Origin: Clostridium sp. KNHs205
GTDB taxonomy: Bacteria; Bacillota; Clostridia; Lachnospirales; Lachnospiraceae
Direction of reading: 5' to 3'
Assembly: GCF_000702945.1 (NCBI RefSeq)
Contig: NZ_JNLE01000003.1
Span: forward strand, 4,139,501 to 4,203,500
Length of the DNA: 64,000 nt
Part shown: in pieces, positions 1-9,309 of the stretch
Layout: each line of letters begins with the position of its first letter
Numbering within the stretch: the first letter of the stretch is position 1
The notes under the pieces: model-generated
The model's database searches: none
Told to the model about the DNA's origin: nothing
What the model saw: the letters and a program-made list of their open reading frames with translations, nothing else
Program-made: the position numbers and the translations under genes

Positions 1-794
1 TCTTTCTTCTGACGTTCTTCTAATGTATTCATAGCAATTTCTACTGCTTTACCAAAACCTACGATACCAGGTACATTTTCTGTTCCTGCACGTCTTTGTC
101 TCTCCTGGGCACCGCCGTGAACAAAGGATCTTAATTTAAGACCTTTCTTAATATATAAGAAGCCAATTCCCTTAGGTCCGTTCAATTTATGTCCGCTGGC
201 GCTGAGCATATCAATATTTAAAGCTTTCACGTCCAGCTCCAACTGGCCGAAAGCCTGCACCGCATCTGTATGGAAAAGTACATTGTTCTCTTTTGCTAGC
301 TCACCGATTTCTTTAATCGGCTGAATCGTTCCGATTTCATTATTAGCAGCCATAATTGATATCAATATGGTTGTTGGCCTGATAGCTTTTTTTAATTCCT
401 CCAGCTTAATAACACCGTCTTCATCTACATCCAGGTAAGTCACTTCAAAACCCTTCTTTTCAAGGGCTTCACAGGTATGAAGAATTGCATGGTGTTCAAT
501 TTTAGAGGTTATGATATGGTTTCCTTTATCTCCATAAGCTTCTGCTGTGGCTTTAATAGCCCAGTTGTCTGCTTCCGTTCCGCCGGCAGTAAAGTATATT
601 TCATTGCTTTCCGCATTAAGAGCTTTTGATATGATAGTTCTTGCTTCATCCACAGCCTTTTTGTTCTGTGTAGCAAATTCATAAACACTGGAAGGATTAC
701 CGAAATACTCCGTAAAATAGGGCAGCATAGCCTCTACTACAGCAGGACGGGTTTTCGTTGTCGCTGCATTATCCAAATAAATCTTTTTTTCCAT
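1..794 (-). CDS. iscS: Cysteine desulfurase, IscS/NifS family (3' part missing)
   Basis: This PLP enzyme removes sulfur from cysteine for Fe-S cluster assembly. The translation starts MEKKIYLDNAATTKTRP, the classic N-terminus of the family. It carries the HHAILH stretch, the HTDAVQ segment that contacts PLP and the SGHKLNGPKG segment containing the PLP-binding lysine. The reading frame runs off the left edge, so the catalytic cysteine loop is not visible. It starts 23 bases after the iscR stop on the same strand, so the two genes very likely form an operon with iscU and partners outside the window. Family assignment is firm; IscS versus NifS naming is by context. Confidence 0.95.
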   Translation of the reverse strand, partial: MEKKIYLDNAATTKTRPAVVEAMLPYFTEYFGNPSSVYEFATQNKKAVDEARTIISKALNAESNEIYFTAGGTEADNWAIKATAEAYGDKGNHIITSKIEHHAILHTCEALEKKGFEVTYLDVDEDGVIKLEELKKAIRPTTILISIMAANNEIGTIQPIKEIGELAKENNVLFHTDAVQAFGQLELDVKALNIDMLSASGHKLNGPKGIGFLYIKKGLKLRSFVHGGAQERQRRAGTENVPGIVGFGKAVEIAMNTLEERQKK

Positions 795-817
795 CTGATT
801 TTCTCCTATTGATATCT

Positions 818-1297
818 TTATTGCCCGCATATAGGCTTTATACGTGGTTCCTTGCCTTCTATAGCTGTGTCATCTGCTATACGCCTGCCCTCATCGATTA
901 ATTCAGAGAGGAGCATAGTATCCACCGTATTGTTTATACTATCACTAATACGCATCCAGACATATTTTGTTACACATAAATTCGCTCCGACACAGGAGTT
1001 ATTACTGCCTTCAAGCTCTGCACAATCCACAGGATTTAAGTCGCCTTCCAAGGCTCTCAGAATATCTCCTACCGAGATTTCCTCCGGTTTCTTAGCAAGA
1101 ATATAGCCACCCTGAGCACCCCGGATACTGTTGACGATACCTGCCTTTTTCAGCTTGGCAATCAACTGTTCCAGATAGCTGATGGAGATACCCTGTCTTT
1201 CCGCAACGGAACTTAAAGCAACTGCTTCTTTTTCGCCGTTCAGAGCCAGATCGACCACCGCTCTCAGCCCATATCTTCCTTTCGTAGATAATTTCAT
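818..1297 (-). CDS. iscR: Rrf2-family transcriptional regulator, IscR-like
   Basis: This 159-residue protein opens with MKLSTKGRYGLRA, the Rrf2 winged-helix start, followed by the recognition helix segment ISYLEQLIAKLKKAG. Three cysteines at about residues 92, 98 and 104 (CAELEGSNNSC and LC) match the spacing that holds a [2Fe-2S] cluster in IscR. It directly precedes a cysteine desulfurase gene, so the likely role is Fe-S-responsive control of the cluster assembly operon. A sigma-A promoter and a palindrome lie upstream. CymR, the cysteine-metabolism relative, is less likely because it lacks the three-cysteine pattern. Confidence 0.92.
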   Translation of the reverse strand: MKLSTKGRYGLRAVVDLALNGEKEAVALSSVAERQGISISYLEQLIAKLKKAGIVNSIRGAQGGYILAKKPEEISVGDILRALEGDLNPVDCAELEGSNNSCVGANLCVTKYVWMRISDSINNTVDTMLLSELIDEGRRIADDTAIEGKEPRIKPICGQ

Positions 1298-1330
1298 TGA
1301 ACCACCTCTCTAATTAACAGCCAAATCCCT

Positions 1331-1356
1331 ACTATTTTATTTCCGAGTAAAATAGT
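1331..1356 (-). promoter_or_regulatory. Inverted repeat, probable IscR autoregulatory operator
   Basis: Nine-base arms ACTATTTTA and TAAAATAGT flank an eight-base centre. The repeat starts a few bases after the predicted transcription start of iscR. An operator here would block early elongation or initiation. That IscR binds it is inferred from position. Confidence 0.5.
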
Positions 1357-1369
1357 GTACATTAAAAAT

Positions 1370-1398
1370 ATCATAGCATTGGAGATAGCAAAAGTCAA
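1370..1398 (-). promoter_or_regulatory. Sigma-A promoter of iscR-iscS
   Basis: On the minus strand TTGACT (-35) and TATGAT (-10) are separated by exactly 17 bases. The -10 lies about 70 bases before the iscR start codon, leaving an untranslated leader that contains the inverted repeat. Confidence 0.75.
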
Positions 1399-1475
1399 TA
1401 TTCTATTTTCTATTCTTTCTGCCTGTATTACTGAATATATTAATATGAATTAAACAAGTTAAAGGTTATTCATTT

Positions 1476-3038
1476 ATGACAAAAAACAAAAGTAGTCTGA
1501 TTAAAGGTACCCTTGTTCTTACTTTTGCCAGCTTTCTAACCCGAATTGTGGGTTTTTTCTACCGTATTTTTCTGTCCAACGCCATGGGTGCCGAAGCACT
1601 TGGAGTATACCAGCTGGTTTTCCCTATTTACGGTATATGCTTCACAATATTTGCTTCCGGAATTCAGACTGCCATATCCACTCTGGTTGCCAATGAACTT
1701 GGTAAGCAAAGATACCCCGGAATAATGAAAATACTGCGAAGAGGCGGGGTGATATCCGTAGGCCTGGCACTTATCCTTTCCTTTTTAACATATCGTTATG
1801 CATCCTTTCTGGCAATACATATCCTAAGAGAAGAAAGCACTGCCTCCTCACTTCGAATACTGGCTATCAGCTTTCCTTTCTGTGCTATAACCTCCTGTAT
1901 CAATGGGTATTATTACGGTCTGAAAAAAGCGGCAATTCCAGCCGTCACCCAGCTGCTGGAGCAGCTTGTCAGAGTATGCGCCGTATATTTCATCGCCGCT
2001 TCAGCCGGAGGTGGTGATCTTAAGGTAACCTGTGACCTTGCAGTTCTTGGAATCGTATTCGGTGAAATTGCTTCACAGCTCTACAATGTAGGCTCCATGT
2101 TCCTTGGCAAGACTTCAAGAAATATCAGGCATCTCTCCTCCTCTTTTGAAGAGATGGCCAAAGGCGGAAATGATTATATGAAGACAAAAGGAGATGGACT
2201 TACTACCAGCCTTGTTAAAATGAGCGTCCCTCTGACTGCCAACCGCCTTCTTTTAAGTATTCTCCATAGCATGGAGGCAATATTGATTCCCTCCATGCTG
2301 AAAAAATATGGATTAAGTAATGAAGAAGCCTTAAGTATCTTTGGAATTTTAAACGGAATGTCTGTCCCCTTTATTCTCTTTCCTTCAGCCATTACCAATT
2401 CCTTATCGGTATTGCTGCTGCCGACTATATCAGAAGCTCAGTCCTCCGGTAATGATACGCTTATTAAGAGAACCTCTTCCATCACCATCAAATACAGCCT
2501 GCTGATCGGCATTATGAGTACTGCCGTATTCATAACTTTCGGTAAAGAGTTAGGGACCCTGGTATATCACAACACAACAGCGGGTAATTTCCTGGTGATT
2601 CTTGCCTGGCTGTGTCCCTTCCTATATATAACCACAACTCTTACCAGCATCATCAACGGACTCGGACGGGTAAGCCTTACCTTTGCCGGCTCAGTCATTG
2701 GACTTGTGGTACGGATAATCATTATAATTTTTGCAGTACCTGTTCAGGGTATTAACGGATATCTTATCAGTCTGCTTGTAAGTCAGCTGGTTATGACCCT
2801 TATCGGAACCTTTCTTGTAATAAAATACATCCGTCCTCCCTTTCAGGCAACGGATGTTATTGCAAAACCCGGTATAATTATTGCTTTGTGCAGTTATCTG
2901 ACCTATCAGTTCTACCTGCGTTTACCAGCCGCCAGTCAAAGCCTTAAGTCCGTACTGCTGCTATGTATCCTTATGACCTGCGCCAGCCTGCTTCTTATGT
3001 ATCTTGCTAATGTTATCAAATCAGAAGATTTTCAATAA
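1476..3038 (+). CDS. spoVB: SpoVB-like oligosaccharide flippase (MATE/MurJ superfamily)
   Basis: This 520-residue integral membrane protein has about 14 hydrophobic segments and starts KGTLVLTFASFLTRIVGFFYRIFLS, typical of the stage V sporulation protein B / polysaccharide transporter family. SpoVB moves lipid-linked precursors across the membrane for spore cortex peptidoglycan synthesis. The length fits the family. The gene stands alone, divergent from iscR and convergent with the following diguanylate cyclase. Sporulating Firmicutes often have several paralogs, so the exact substrate is inferred. The sequence shows no damage. Confidence 0.88.
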   Translation: MTKNKSSLIKGTLVLTFASFLTRIVGFFYRIFLSNAMGAEALGVYQLVFPIYGICFTIFASGIQTAISTLVANELGKQRYPGIMKILRRGGVISVGLALILSFLTYRYASFLAIHILREESTASSLRILAISFPFCAITSCINGYYYGLKKAAIPAVTQLLEQLVRVCAVYFIAASAGGGDLKVTCDLAVLGIVFGEIASQLYNVGSMFLGKTSRNIRHLSSSFEEMAKGGNDYMKTKGDGLTTSLVKMSVPLTANRLLLSILHSMEAILIPSMLKKYGLSNEEALSIFGILNGMSVPFILFPSAITNSLSVLLLPTISEAQSSGNDTLIKRTSSITIKYSLLIGIMSTAVFITFGKELGTLVYHNTTAGNFLVILAWLCPFLYITTTLTSIINGLGRVSLTFAGSVIGLVVRIIIIIFAVPVQGINGYLISLLVSQLVMTLIGTFLVIKYIRPPFQATDVIAKPGIIIALCSYLTYQFYLRLPAASQSLKSVLLLCILMTCASLLLMYLANVIKSEDFQ

Positions 3039-3061
3039 CTATATTTACATAAATTACTATA

Positions 3062-3272
3062 GGATATGTATATGACTTTACTGTGTAAAGGACTTTACTA
3101 TGTAACTGACTTTACTATGTAACTGACTTTAGCTATGTATATTACTTTAACTATGTATATTACTTTAGCTATATATATGACTTATGCTATATATATGACT
3201 TTATTATATAACTGACTTTAGTTTGCAAATGACATTGGTATGTAAATGACATTAGCTATGTAAATAGCTTAT
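3062..3272. repeat. Degenerate tandem array, about 11 units of 17-19 bp
   Basis: Successive units read as variants of GACTTTACTATGTAACT, for example GACTTTAGCTATGTATATT and GACATTAGCTATGTAAAT. Two central units (about 3090-3123) are identical; the outer ones drift. The array lies between the converging spoVB and diguanylate cyclase genes and its last unit runs into the final codons of the cyclase. There is no spacer/repeat alternation as in CRISPR. Function is unknown. Confidence 0.8.
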
Positions 3273-4767
3273 AACTGCCCTTGCCCTCATCCTTTACGGT
3301 ATATAGAGCTTTATCGGCACAATGGATTAACTCTGTATAAGTGGTGCCATCTTCCGGATACATCGATATTCCGATACTTCCTGATACCGTGACCTCCTGC
3401 CCATCTACCACATATACCGAGCTGAGGGCTTGCAGCAGATTCTTTGCCTTAACAATTACACTATCTTTATTAGATATGTTTCCTATGAAGACCAGAAATT
3501 CATCTCCGCCAATACGCCCGATAATATCTCCGGCGAATATCCTCTTAATTTTATCAATAAGGAATACCAGAATATTATCTCCGGCCAGATGACCGTAATT
3601 GTCATTAACATGCTTAAAATCATCAATATCTATCATCATAAGTATGTGTTTCTGATTGTTCTTTCTTTTCAGAAAATCCTCAATCATTTCTTTGGTTGTA
3701 ATTTTATTATACACTCCCGTTAGTAAATCTCGTTTGGCTTTATATTCAAGCTTTTGAAGCTCTTTTTTATGCAGATCGATATTTACCACCTTACCAATAA
3801 CACTTACTGCTTCTTTCTTATCATCATAAATGGTTTTGCCTCTGATGTGGCACCATATATATTCACTGCCGGCATTCTTAATCCGGAACTCCGCTTCCAT
3901 CATCTCCTTACCGCTGGGCAATAGACGGGCAAACATCTTTAGATCCTGGTAATCCTCAGGATGAACCATCTCTGACTTATAGCTGTCAACCTCTGTAAAG
4001 TTCTCAATAACAGGGCTCCTTCCATATACCTCTTTGTACTTGTCCGCAAATACCATAAGGTCCTTGTCCACTTTGTATTCAAACAATATATCATTGGATA
4101 TTTCTGCGGCAATACGATATCTTTCCTCTTCCATTATAAGCTTGTTCTGTATCTCCTTTAGACCGGTTACATCAACAAATACAGCCGAGAGAGTTTTTTT
4201 CCCATCCTTATCCAATATAAAATTACCGTTTAGAAGAACATTTATTATATTTCTGTTTTCAGTGAATATTCGTATTTCCGTTTGTATATAGGAACCGTGA
4301 CAGAACCTGTCTATAAGTTCAGTGATCTTCTGCTGATCTTCTTCATGTACAAAACTTATAAAGCAATTGTTATACTTTTTCACCACTTCAGTTTTCTGAT
4401 AACCTATTATTTGATAGAACTTTGTATTAGCATATGTAATCTGATACCCCTGCTCCAGAATAAAATTAATAAAGCCTGCATGGACACTGTTGGTTATATG
4501 TGCAATCTCAGCAGTGGATTGCCTGATTCTGCCGTAACAGATAAGACTGCCTGCAAAGCTTACAACAAGGGAGAACAATAACAGAAAGTAAAGAAATAAA
4601 AGCCCTGACGCCTTTAAAGAGGCATACAGCTCCTCCATATCTTTTACAGCAATGATAATTGCCATAACAAGCCCAGATAATAATGCTATCCCAAGTGATA
4701 TCCCTATGGTATTGCTTAATTTCGGTATCCCTTTTTGGAGTACATTATCACTATTCAGATTTTTCAT
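3256..4767 (-). CDS. Membrane-bound PAS-PAS-GGDEF diguanylate cyclase
   Basis: This 503-residue protein makes cyclic di-GMP from two GTP. Two hydrophobic segments at about residues 20-42 and 55-79 anchor it. Two PAS-type sensor regions follow (about 95-205 and 215-335). The C-terminal cyclase domain has an intact GGDEF in IGRIGGDEFLVF and the substrate segment DIDDFKHVNDNYGH. The usual RxxD product-inhibition site five residues before GGDEF is absent (FAGD). The gene lies behind a GEMM-I c-di-GMP riboswitch with a terminator, so feedback may act on transcription rather than on the enzyme. The signal sensed by the PAS domains is not evident. Confidence 0.92.
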   Translation of the reverse strand: MKNLNSDNVLQKGIPKLSNTIGISLGIALLSGLVMAIIIAVKDMEELYASLKASGLLFLYFLLLFSLVVSFAGSLICYGRIRQSTAEIAHITNSVHAGFINFILEQGYQITYANTKFYQIIGYQKTEVVKKYNNCFISFVHEEDQQKITELIDRFCHGSYIQTEIRIFTENRNIINVLLNGNFILDKDGKKTLSAVFVDVTGLKEIQNKLIMEEERYRIAAEISNDILFEYKVDKDLMVFADKYKEVYGRSPVIENFTEVDSYKSEMVHPEDYQDLKMFARLLPSGKEMMEAEFRIKNAGSEYIWCHIRGKTIYDDKKEAVSVIGKVVNIDLHKKELQKLEYKAKRDLLTGVYNKITTKEMIEDFLKRKNNQKHILMMIDIDDFKHVNDNYGHLAGDNILVFLIDKIKRIFAGDIIGRIGGDEFLVFIGNISNKDSVIVKAKNLLQALSSVYVVDGQEVTVSGSIGISMYPEDGTTYTELIHCADKALYTVKDEGKGSYKLFT

Positions 4768-4938
4768 ACTTCTATACCTCCGTTATAAGCTAAATGAAAC
4801 CCGTTTCTTTTTAGTAAGCAATTTAGTATTATAAATAGCTTACAGTAAGCCAGTATCTAATAAACGGAATTCCCTTGCAGTTCAAGGCATATTTTATCTT
4901 TGCAAAATCACAAACCACCCGTACAATAAATTAAACGC

Positions 4939-4966
4939 AAAAAAAGCCCGTATTTATAACGAGCTT
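4939..4966 (-). terminator. Intrinsic terminator of the c-di-GMP riboswitch
   Basis: On the minus strand AAGCTCG pairs with CGGGCTT across a nine-base loop and is followed by a run of T. It lies about 20 bases after the aptamer and about 170 bases before the cyclase start, as expected for an expression platform. Confidence 0.8.
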
Positions 4967-4984
4967 AGACCGCAAAATATCATA

Positions 4985-5068
4985 TTTAGTGCAACTGGCT
5001 GTCATATCTGCTAACAGATTTAGACCCTAAGCTTTGCGTCCCTATCTTTCGATAAGTTTGCCCTTATA
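4985..5068 (-). ncRNA. Cyclic di-GMP-I (GEMM) riboswitch
   Basis: Read on the minus strand, the segment begins GGGCAAACTTATCGAAAGAT and continues GGGACGCAAAGC, then reaches GACAGCCAGTTGC. These are the conserved GEMM-I elements: the GAAA tetraloop on P2, the GACGCAAAGC core and the closing AGTTGC. It sits between a sigma-A promoter and an intrinsic terminator upstream of a diguanylate cyclase. This is a recognised class; the direction of control (on or off) cannot be read with certainty. Confidence 0.93.
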
Positions 5069-5080
5069 AAATATAGGCTA

Positions 5081-5109
5081 ATTGTACTATATTTCACAAT
5101 TTTTTGCAA
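5081..5109 (-). promoter_or_regulatory. Sigma-A promoter of riboswitch-diguanylate cyclase transcript
   Basis: Minus strand TTGCAA (-35) and TACAAT (-10) have a 17-base spacer. Transcription would start a few bases before the GEMM aptamer. The remaining stretch to 5429 is AT-rich and shows no further gene. Confidence 0.7.
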
Positions 5110-5429
5110 TTCAAATTATATACCAAAATACACCATAATTCTGCTGTTATTATATAATTAATAGCAAACGAAAGTTTAGCCAACCGGAAAGGTACAATTT
5201 CTTTTAAATGACTCAGTATTCTCTTCAAAAGTCAATATTTTCCGTTATACTGGTATGTTCAGTAATTGAATTAAGAATTTTTTCGACTTTTTAAGAAGTT
5301 TTTCTACAAAAACATTTGGTAGTATCTTTTACTGCTTATCAATCTCTGTATTAGTGATCTGCATCAGAAAGGTTTGAACCACCTGTAGTTGTAATATGCT
5401 GTCAAGAGCACCTTTTATATACCAGGCAT

Positions 5430-6065
5430 TTACCGGTTCTTTTTGATTGGATGACGGATGACTGTCTTTCGTTTCTCAGGAGCACATTTACGAAAATCAC
5501 TTAAGTAAATCTCATGATGATACCTTGTATCCGTTATATCATTCAGATATCCTTCAGCCTTAATGAATTCATCCATCACTTCAACCGTTGCCGGTTCATC
5601 ATCGAATGCCCCCACATGCATACATTGTACACATAAACCCTCGTCATACTGCAGGAACTCAACTTTAGAAAAGTCTTCTTTTTTCTTTCTTGCAGCTTCC
5701 TTTAATGCCCATTCAAAGTCCTCTTTCCCAATAAACTCCGGAAGACGAATAACTGAAATCCACTGAAATCTATCTTTTTGGGTATAGTCCATTCCCTTTA
5801 TGCCCTCCAGCCACCAAAATCCCTCCAGAGGCGGTACCACATATTCAAAAAACCCCTGAATTTTATAGCTTGTCTTATAACTCATTTTCAGGGTATACGC
5901 AATTCCATATAAAAGATTAATAGCTCTCTTATACTCTCCCTCTTCTGCATTGGGATCACCGCTTCCTCTGACTGCAAGAAAGTTCATAGGCGGAATTTCA
6001 ATAATTTCCGGTTTCTTAGAGGGCAGATAAAATTCTTTATATTCTTTTTTGTAATCAAATGCCAT
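5430..6065 (-). CDS. GyrI-like small-molecule-binding domain protein
   Basis: This 211-residue soluble protein begins MAFDYKKEYKEFYLPSKKP and contains the stretch PPMNFLAVRGSGDPN, characteristic of the stand-alone GyrI-like (SOUL/effector-binding) family found in Firmicutes. It has no DNA-binding domain, so it is not a BmrR-type regulator. Relatives have been described as hydrolases of cyclopropanoid toxins or as drug-binding proteins; which applies here is unknown. It lies 35 bases downstream of an APH-family kinase gene on the same strand and may be cotranscribed with it. Confidence 0.8.
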   Translation of the reverse strand: MAFDYKKEYKEFYLPSKKPEIIEIPPMNFLAVRGSGDPNAEEGEYKRAINLLYGIAYTLKMSYKTSYKIQGFFEYVVPPLEGFWWLEGIKGMDYTQKDRFQWISVIRLPEFIGKEDFEWALKEAARKKKEDFSKVEFLQYDEGLCVQCMHVGAFDDEPATVEVMDEFIKAEGYLNDITDTRYHHEIYLSDFRKCAPEKRKTVIRHPIKKNR

Positions 6066-6100
6066 ACTGCAACACCTCGTTTTTGTTTCATTATAAACCC

Positions 6101-7018
6101 TTACATAATGTCAGAGTCAAGAGCTTTCTCTCTTATTTTATTGGCGTTAGCCTTAATAAAATAGAAAAGCTGAGCTGAATCCTTTGCCAGTCTGTCCTCC
6201 TCTACAGAAAGAAAGTAACCTGTAAATAAAATTTCAATACATTCCATAACTGTGCTGAGATATACTTTTTCTGCCGTTTCTAAAGGCATTGACTCTTCAT
6301 ACCCATTTATTACCCATTTAACCAGACTAAACCAATTTTCTCTATCCGCTCCATAGTTCTTTTCGTCACAAAGAAGCCCTGAAAGAAAATATGCAATATC
6401 AAATATACGGATATTCTTCTGACTAAGGTCAAAATCTATATATCCGGTAAATTCACCCTGTTCAAACAAGAAGTTACCAAAGTGTACATCCCTGTGAATC
6501 AGCTGTTTTGGTAACTCTTCATATACAGCCGCCAGGGTATTGACCGTTTCCTGATAGTCTTTTTTCCCAATATATTTCCAGTCGCTTTTACATAAGTTTT
6601 CCGGTATCCAACCTTTCATTTCTGAAAAAAGGCTGTTATCCCAAAAATCTATATGTGCTTCTAATTCCCGTAGGGCAGCATGAAGTTTTCCGATTACTTT
6701 CCCCATCCGGCCGTATATCTGCTCAGGCTCTTCCCTTAAGTTTAGAATGCTACCTGGCAGTTTCCGTGTCATAAGGTAATAAACACTCTCTCTTTCCAGA
6801 TACATATCCCCCTCTATTACAGGAACAATTTCTGCTACAGGCATTCCAATATCCTTTAAAGCTTCCAACAATACAATACTGCGTTTTAATTCTTCCCGCT
6901 TTTCGTATATCTTAAGGATATACTCATCTGTAATATCCCAGGAATTGTTACTTATCCATGCAGGCATCCCATCAATTTTCCAATTTGGCAATAGTTCTTT
7001 CATTTCAGTACTTGTCAT
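6101..7018 (-). CDS. Aminoglycoside phosphotransferase (APH) family protein
   Basis: This 305-residue protein has the kinase-like catalytic loop LIHRDVHFGNFLF (HxD, with the catalytic aspartate) and the metal-binding YIDFD motif about 20 residues later. The fold phosphorylates small molecules such as aminoglycosides, choline or homoserine. The substrate cannot be read from the sequence and resistance should not be assumed. It precedes the GyrI-like gene, which could indicate a shared small-molecule stress role. Confidence 0.85.
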   Translation of the reverse strand: MTSTEMKELLPNWKIDGMPAWISNNSWDITDEYILKIYEKREELKRSIVLLEALKDIGMPVAEIVPVIEGDMYLERESVYYLMTRKLPGSILNLREEPEQIYGRMGKVIGKLHAALRELEAHIDFWDNSLFSEMKGWIPENLCKSDWKYIGKKDYQETVNTLAAVYEELPKQLIHRDVHFGNFLFEQGEFTGYIDFDLSQKNIRIFDIAYFLSGLLCDEKNYGADRENWFSLVKWVINGYEESMPLETAEKVYLSTVMECIEILFTGYFLSVEEDRLAKDSAQLFYFIKANANKIREKALDSDIM

Positions 7019-7161
7019 TTTACTTACCTGCTCTCTTGTAATTTAGCATCATGAAGAGGTTAAGCATCATTTCTGATACCATCGCCTCTATCTTGATACT
7101 ATTTTATCACAAGGCAGGCAAAGGATAACGCTAATCTATTATTCTAAAAATAGTTAAGGTA

Positions 7162-8937
7162 TTATAATAGTTCGATTACTGCTTTTATTCTTCGTACACC
7201 TGCCGAAGAAGCTTCTTCCTTTATGATACGAAATGCTTTAAGCTCAGAAGTCCTGCCGGCATGGGGTCCTCCGCATATTTCCTTGGAATAGTCTGGTATG
7301 GTATATACTTTTACCATATCACCATATTTATTTTCAAATAATCCTATTGCTCCCTCCTGAAAGGCTTCGTTTAAAGGCATTTCCACACAGCTTACAGGAA
7401 TATCCCTTGATATTGCTTCATTTACAACCTCTGTTATTGCTCTCAGCTCCTCTTCTGTGAGTTTTCTATGGAAGGAAAAATCAAATCTTAATCTCTTATC
7501 TGTAATATTACTGCCTCTGCTTGTTACTTCACTTCCAAGTACCCTTCGAAGGGCACCGTATAACAAATGGGTTGCTGTATGCAGCCTGGCGGTTACTTCG
7601 CTTTGTTCAGACAACCCACCCTTAAATCTTCCCGCAGCTCCTTGCCTTGATTTCTCCTGATGTTTCTGGAATTTCTCCTGAAAAGCTTCCATATCAACCA
7701 GGATTCCTTTTTCGTTGGCTAGTTCTGCAGTAAACTCTATGGGAAATCCAAAGGTATCGTATAATCGAAATGCCACCTCTCCGCTTAATACTTTATTATC
7801 TGCTGCTTCTGCGAAATACTTCTCAGCCATCTTAAGTCCTGTATCCAGGGTCTTGTAAAAGATATTGTACTCTCTCTCAAGCTGTTCCAGAATAAACAAT
7901 TTATTTTGCTGCAGCTCTTCATAAACATCTCCGTACTGATCTATGATTATCTCTGCCAGTTCATTAAGGATATTCCTTTCTACCTTCGCCTGTTTTAGCA
8001 ATCGTATAATCCGTCTTATTAGTCTTCTGACAATATAACCTTGTTCTGTATTAGAGGGCTTTATTTTCCTTGAATCTCCTAATATAAAAGTTACAGTTCG
8101 TATATGCTCACAGACTACTTTCAGGTTCCTGTCAGACATTTCTCCCTTCTCCTGCCGCAGAAGCTCTTCTAACTTCAATATTACAGGTATAAAAAGCTCT
8201 GTTTCGTAGACATGCCTGCAACCGTTAAGCACTGTCAGCACTCTTTCAAGCCCCATACCCGTATCAACATTTTTCTGCTGTAATTCCTCAAAAGTACCAT
8301 CAGCTTTCTTATTGTATTGCATAAACACATTATTCCAGAGCTCCACGTATTTTCCACAGGAGCAGCTGGGTCCGCAGGAGGGTGAACAGGCAGGCACTCC
8401 CATATCATAGAAGATTTCCGTATCCGGTCCGCAAGGCCCTGTCTCACCAACCGGTCCCCACCAGTTTTCTTCTCTGCCATAGTAAAATATCTGCTCTTTC
8501 TTAAGCCCTTTTCTGATCCATGTACTTGCAGCTTCCTGGTCCTTTGGCACCTGTTCATCCCCTTCATAAACTGTAACAGCCAGTCTGTCTGATGGTATAT
8601 GAAGTGACTTGGTAAGAAAATCATAACTCATAGAGATGGATTCATCTTTAGAATAATCTCCAAGGGACCAGTTTCCAAGCATTTCAAAAAATGTCAGATG
8701 GGTATCATCTCCTACCTCATCTATATCTCCGGTTCTTACACATTTCTGTACATTAACAAGCCTTTTACCCGACGGGTGTTTTTCTCCTAAAAGGTAAGGT
8801 ACCAAAGGGTGCATTCCCGCTGTGGTAAATAACACGGTAGGATCATTATCCGGCAGAAGTGAAGCTGACGCTATCTCTTTATGCCCCCTTTCTAAAAAAA
8901 ATCTGATATACAGTCTTCGTAACTCACTTGCAGTCAT
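7162..8937 (-). CDS. alaS: Alanyl-tRNA synthetase, short form without C-Ala domain
   Basis: The protein charges tRNA-Ala. At 591 residues it is about two thirds of the usual length (near 875). The class II catalytic core is present ([31 protein letters not shown]), as is the middle tRNA-binding part. The second half of the editing domain is intact, with HTATHLLY and ICGGPHAGR supplying the zinc/editing His and Cys residues. The protein stops right after that domain, so the C-Ala oligomerisation and tRNA-elbow domain is missing. The stop is clean, so this is not an obvious truncation. A T-box with an Ala GCA specifier precedes it, which supports a real tRNA-Ala role. Confidence 0.9.
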   Translation of the reverse strand: MTASELRRLYIRFFLERGHKEIASASLLPDNDPTVLFTTAGMHPLVPYLLGEKHPSGKRLVNVQKCVRTGDIDEVGDDTHLTFFEMLGNWSLGDYSKDESISMSYDFLTKSLHIPSDRLAVTVYEGDEQVPKDQEAASTWIRKGLKKEQIFYYGREENWWGPVGETGPCGPDTEIFYDMGVPACSPSCGPSCSCGKYVELWNNVFMQYNKKADGTFEELQQKNVDTGMGLERVLTVLNGCRHVYETELFIPVILKLEELLRQEKGEMSDRNLKVVCEHIRTVTFILGDSRKIKPSNTEQGYIVRRLIRRIIRLLKQAKVERNILNELAEIIIDQYGDVYEELQQNKLFILEQLEREYNIFYKTLDTGLKMAEKYFAEAADNKVLSGEVAFRLYDTFGFPIEFTAELANEKGILVDMEAFQEKFQKHQEKSRQGAAGRFKGGLSEQSEVTARLHTATHLLYGALRRVLGSEVTSRGSNITDKRLRFDFSFHRKLTEEELRAITEVVNEAISRDIPVSCVEMPLNEAFQEGAIGLFENKYGDMVKVYTIPDYSKEICGGPHAGRTSELKAFRIIKEEASSAGVRRIKAVIELL

Positions 8938-8974
8938 AGCGTATCTCCTTTCTTGGAATTAAGTCCTTAAAAAC

Positions 8975-9010
8975 AAAAAAGCCCTAAGCTGATAAAAATC
9001 AGCTTAGGGC
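8975..9010 (-). terminator. T-box terminator of alaS leader
   Basis: A perfect stem, GCCCTAAGCTGAT with its complement, closes on a short AT loop and is followed by TTTTTT on the minus strand. It is the termination branch of the T-box switch. Confidence 0.9.
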
Positions 9011-9265
9011 GAACTATTCAGTCCGTGTTACCACCTAAATTCAGGGTTATTCTGCACTCATCAGTACGGGATATGTATTAATATTATATCCGATACTTTT
9101 TCCTTATAACGGTGGAATTCCGTTGAAGTCTACTGCGGATTAAGCATAATCCCTTCGGTTCACAGCTCCGAGACTGCTTCTACTTCATGTCTGTAAGGAT
9201 TCGCACCAGCCACCCTCTCTCTGAAACATAAATGAAATATACTATTTCTCTTCTCAGCCTTTTGT
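9011..9265 (-). ncRNA. T-box leader (Ala, specifier GCA)
   Basis: The minus strand carries the T-box sequence TAGGTGGTAACACGG at about 9023-9038, a stem I with AGAGAG and GGTGCGAATCC elements, and the downstream GGAGCTG segment. The likely specifier codon is GCA at 9175-9177 (AGCAGTC), matching alanine and the alaS gene it precedes. Uncharged tRNA-Ala would stabilise the antiterminator and switch alaS on. Confidence 0.92.
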
Positions 9266-9280
9266 TTTTAAGTTGAATGT

Positions 9281-9309
9281 ATATTACCATACTCCAGATA
9301 AAGTGTCAA
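9281..9309 (-). promoter_or_regulatory. Sigma-A promoter of alaS T-box transcript
   Basis: Minus strand TTGACA (-35) and TAATAT (-10) are separated by 17 bases. The -35 overlaps the stop codon of the upstream GGDEF gene. Confidence 0.8.

Noticed and set aside
3062..3272. Possible CRISPR array
   Set aside because: Units follow each other without spacers, drift in sequence and are only 17-19 bases long; no cas genes are present.
6101..7018. Aminoglycoside resistance gene
   Set aside because: Only the general kinase motifs are present; nothing in the sequence fixes an antibiotic substrate.
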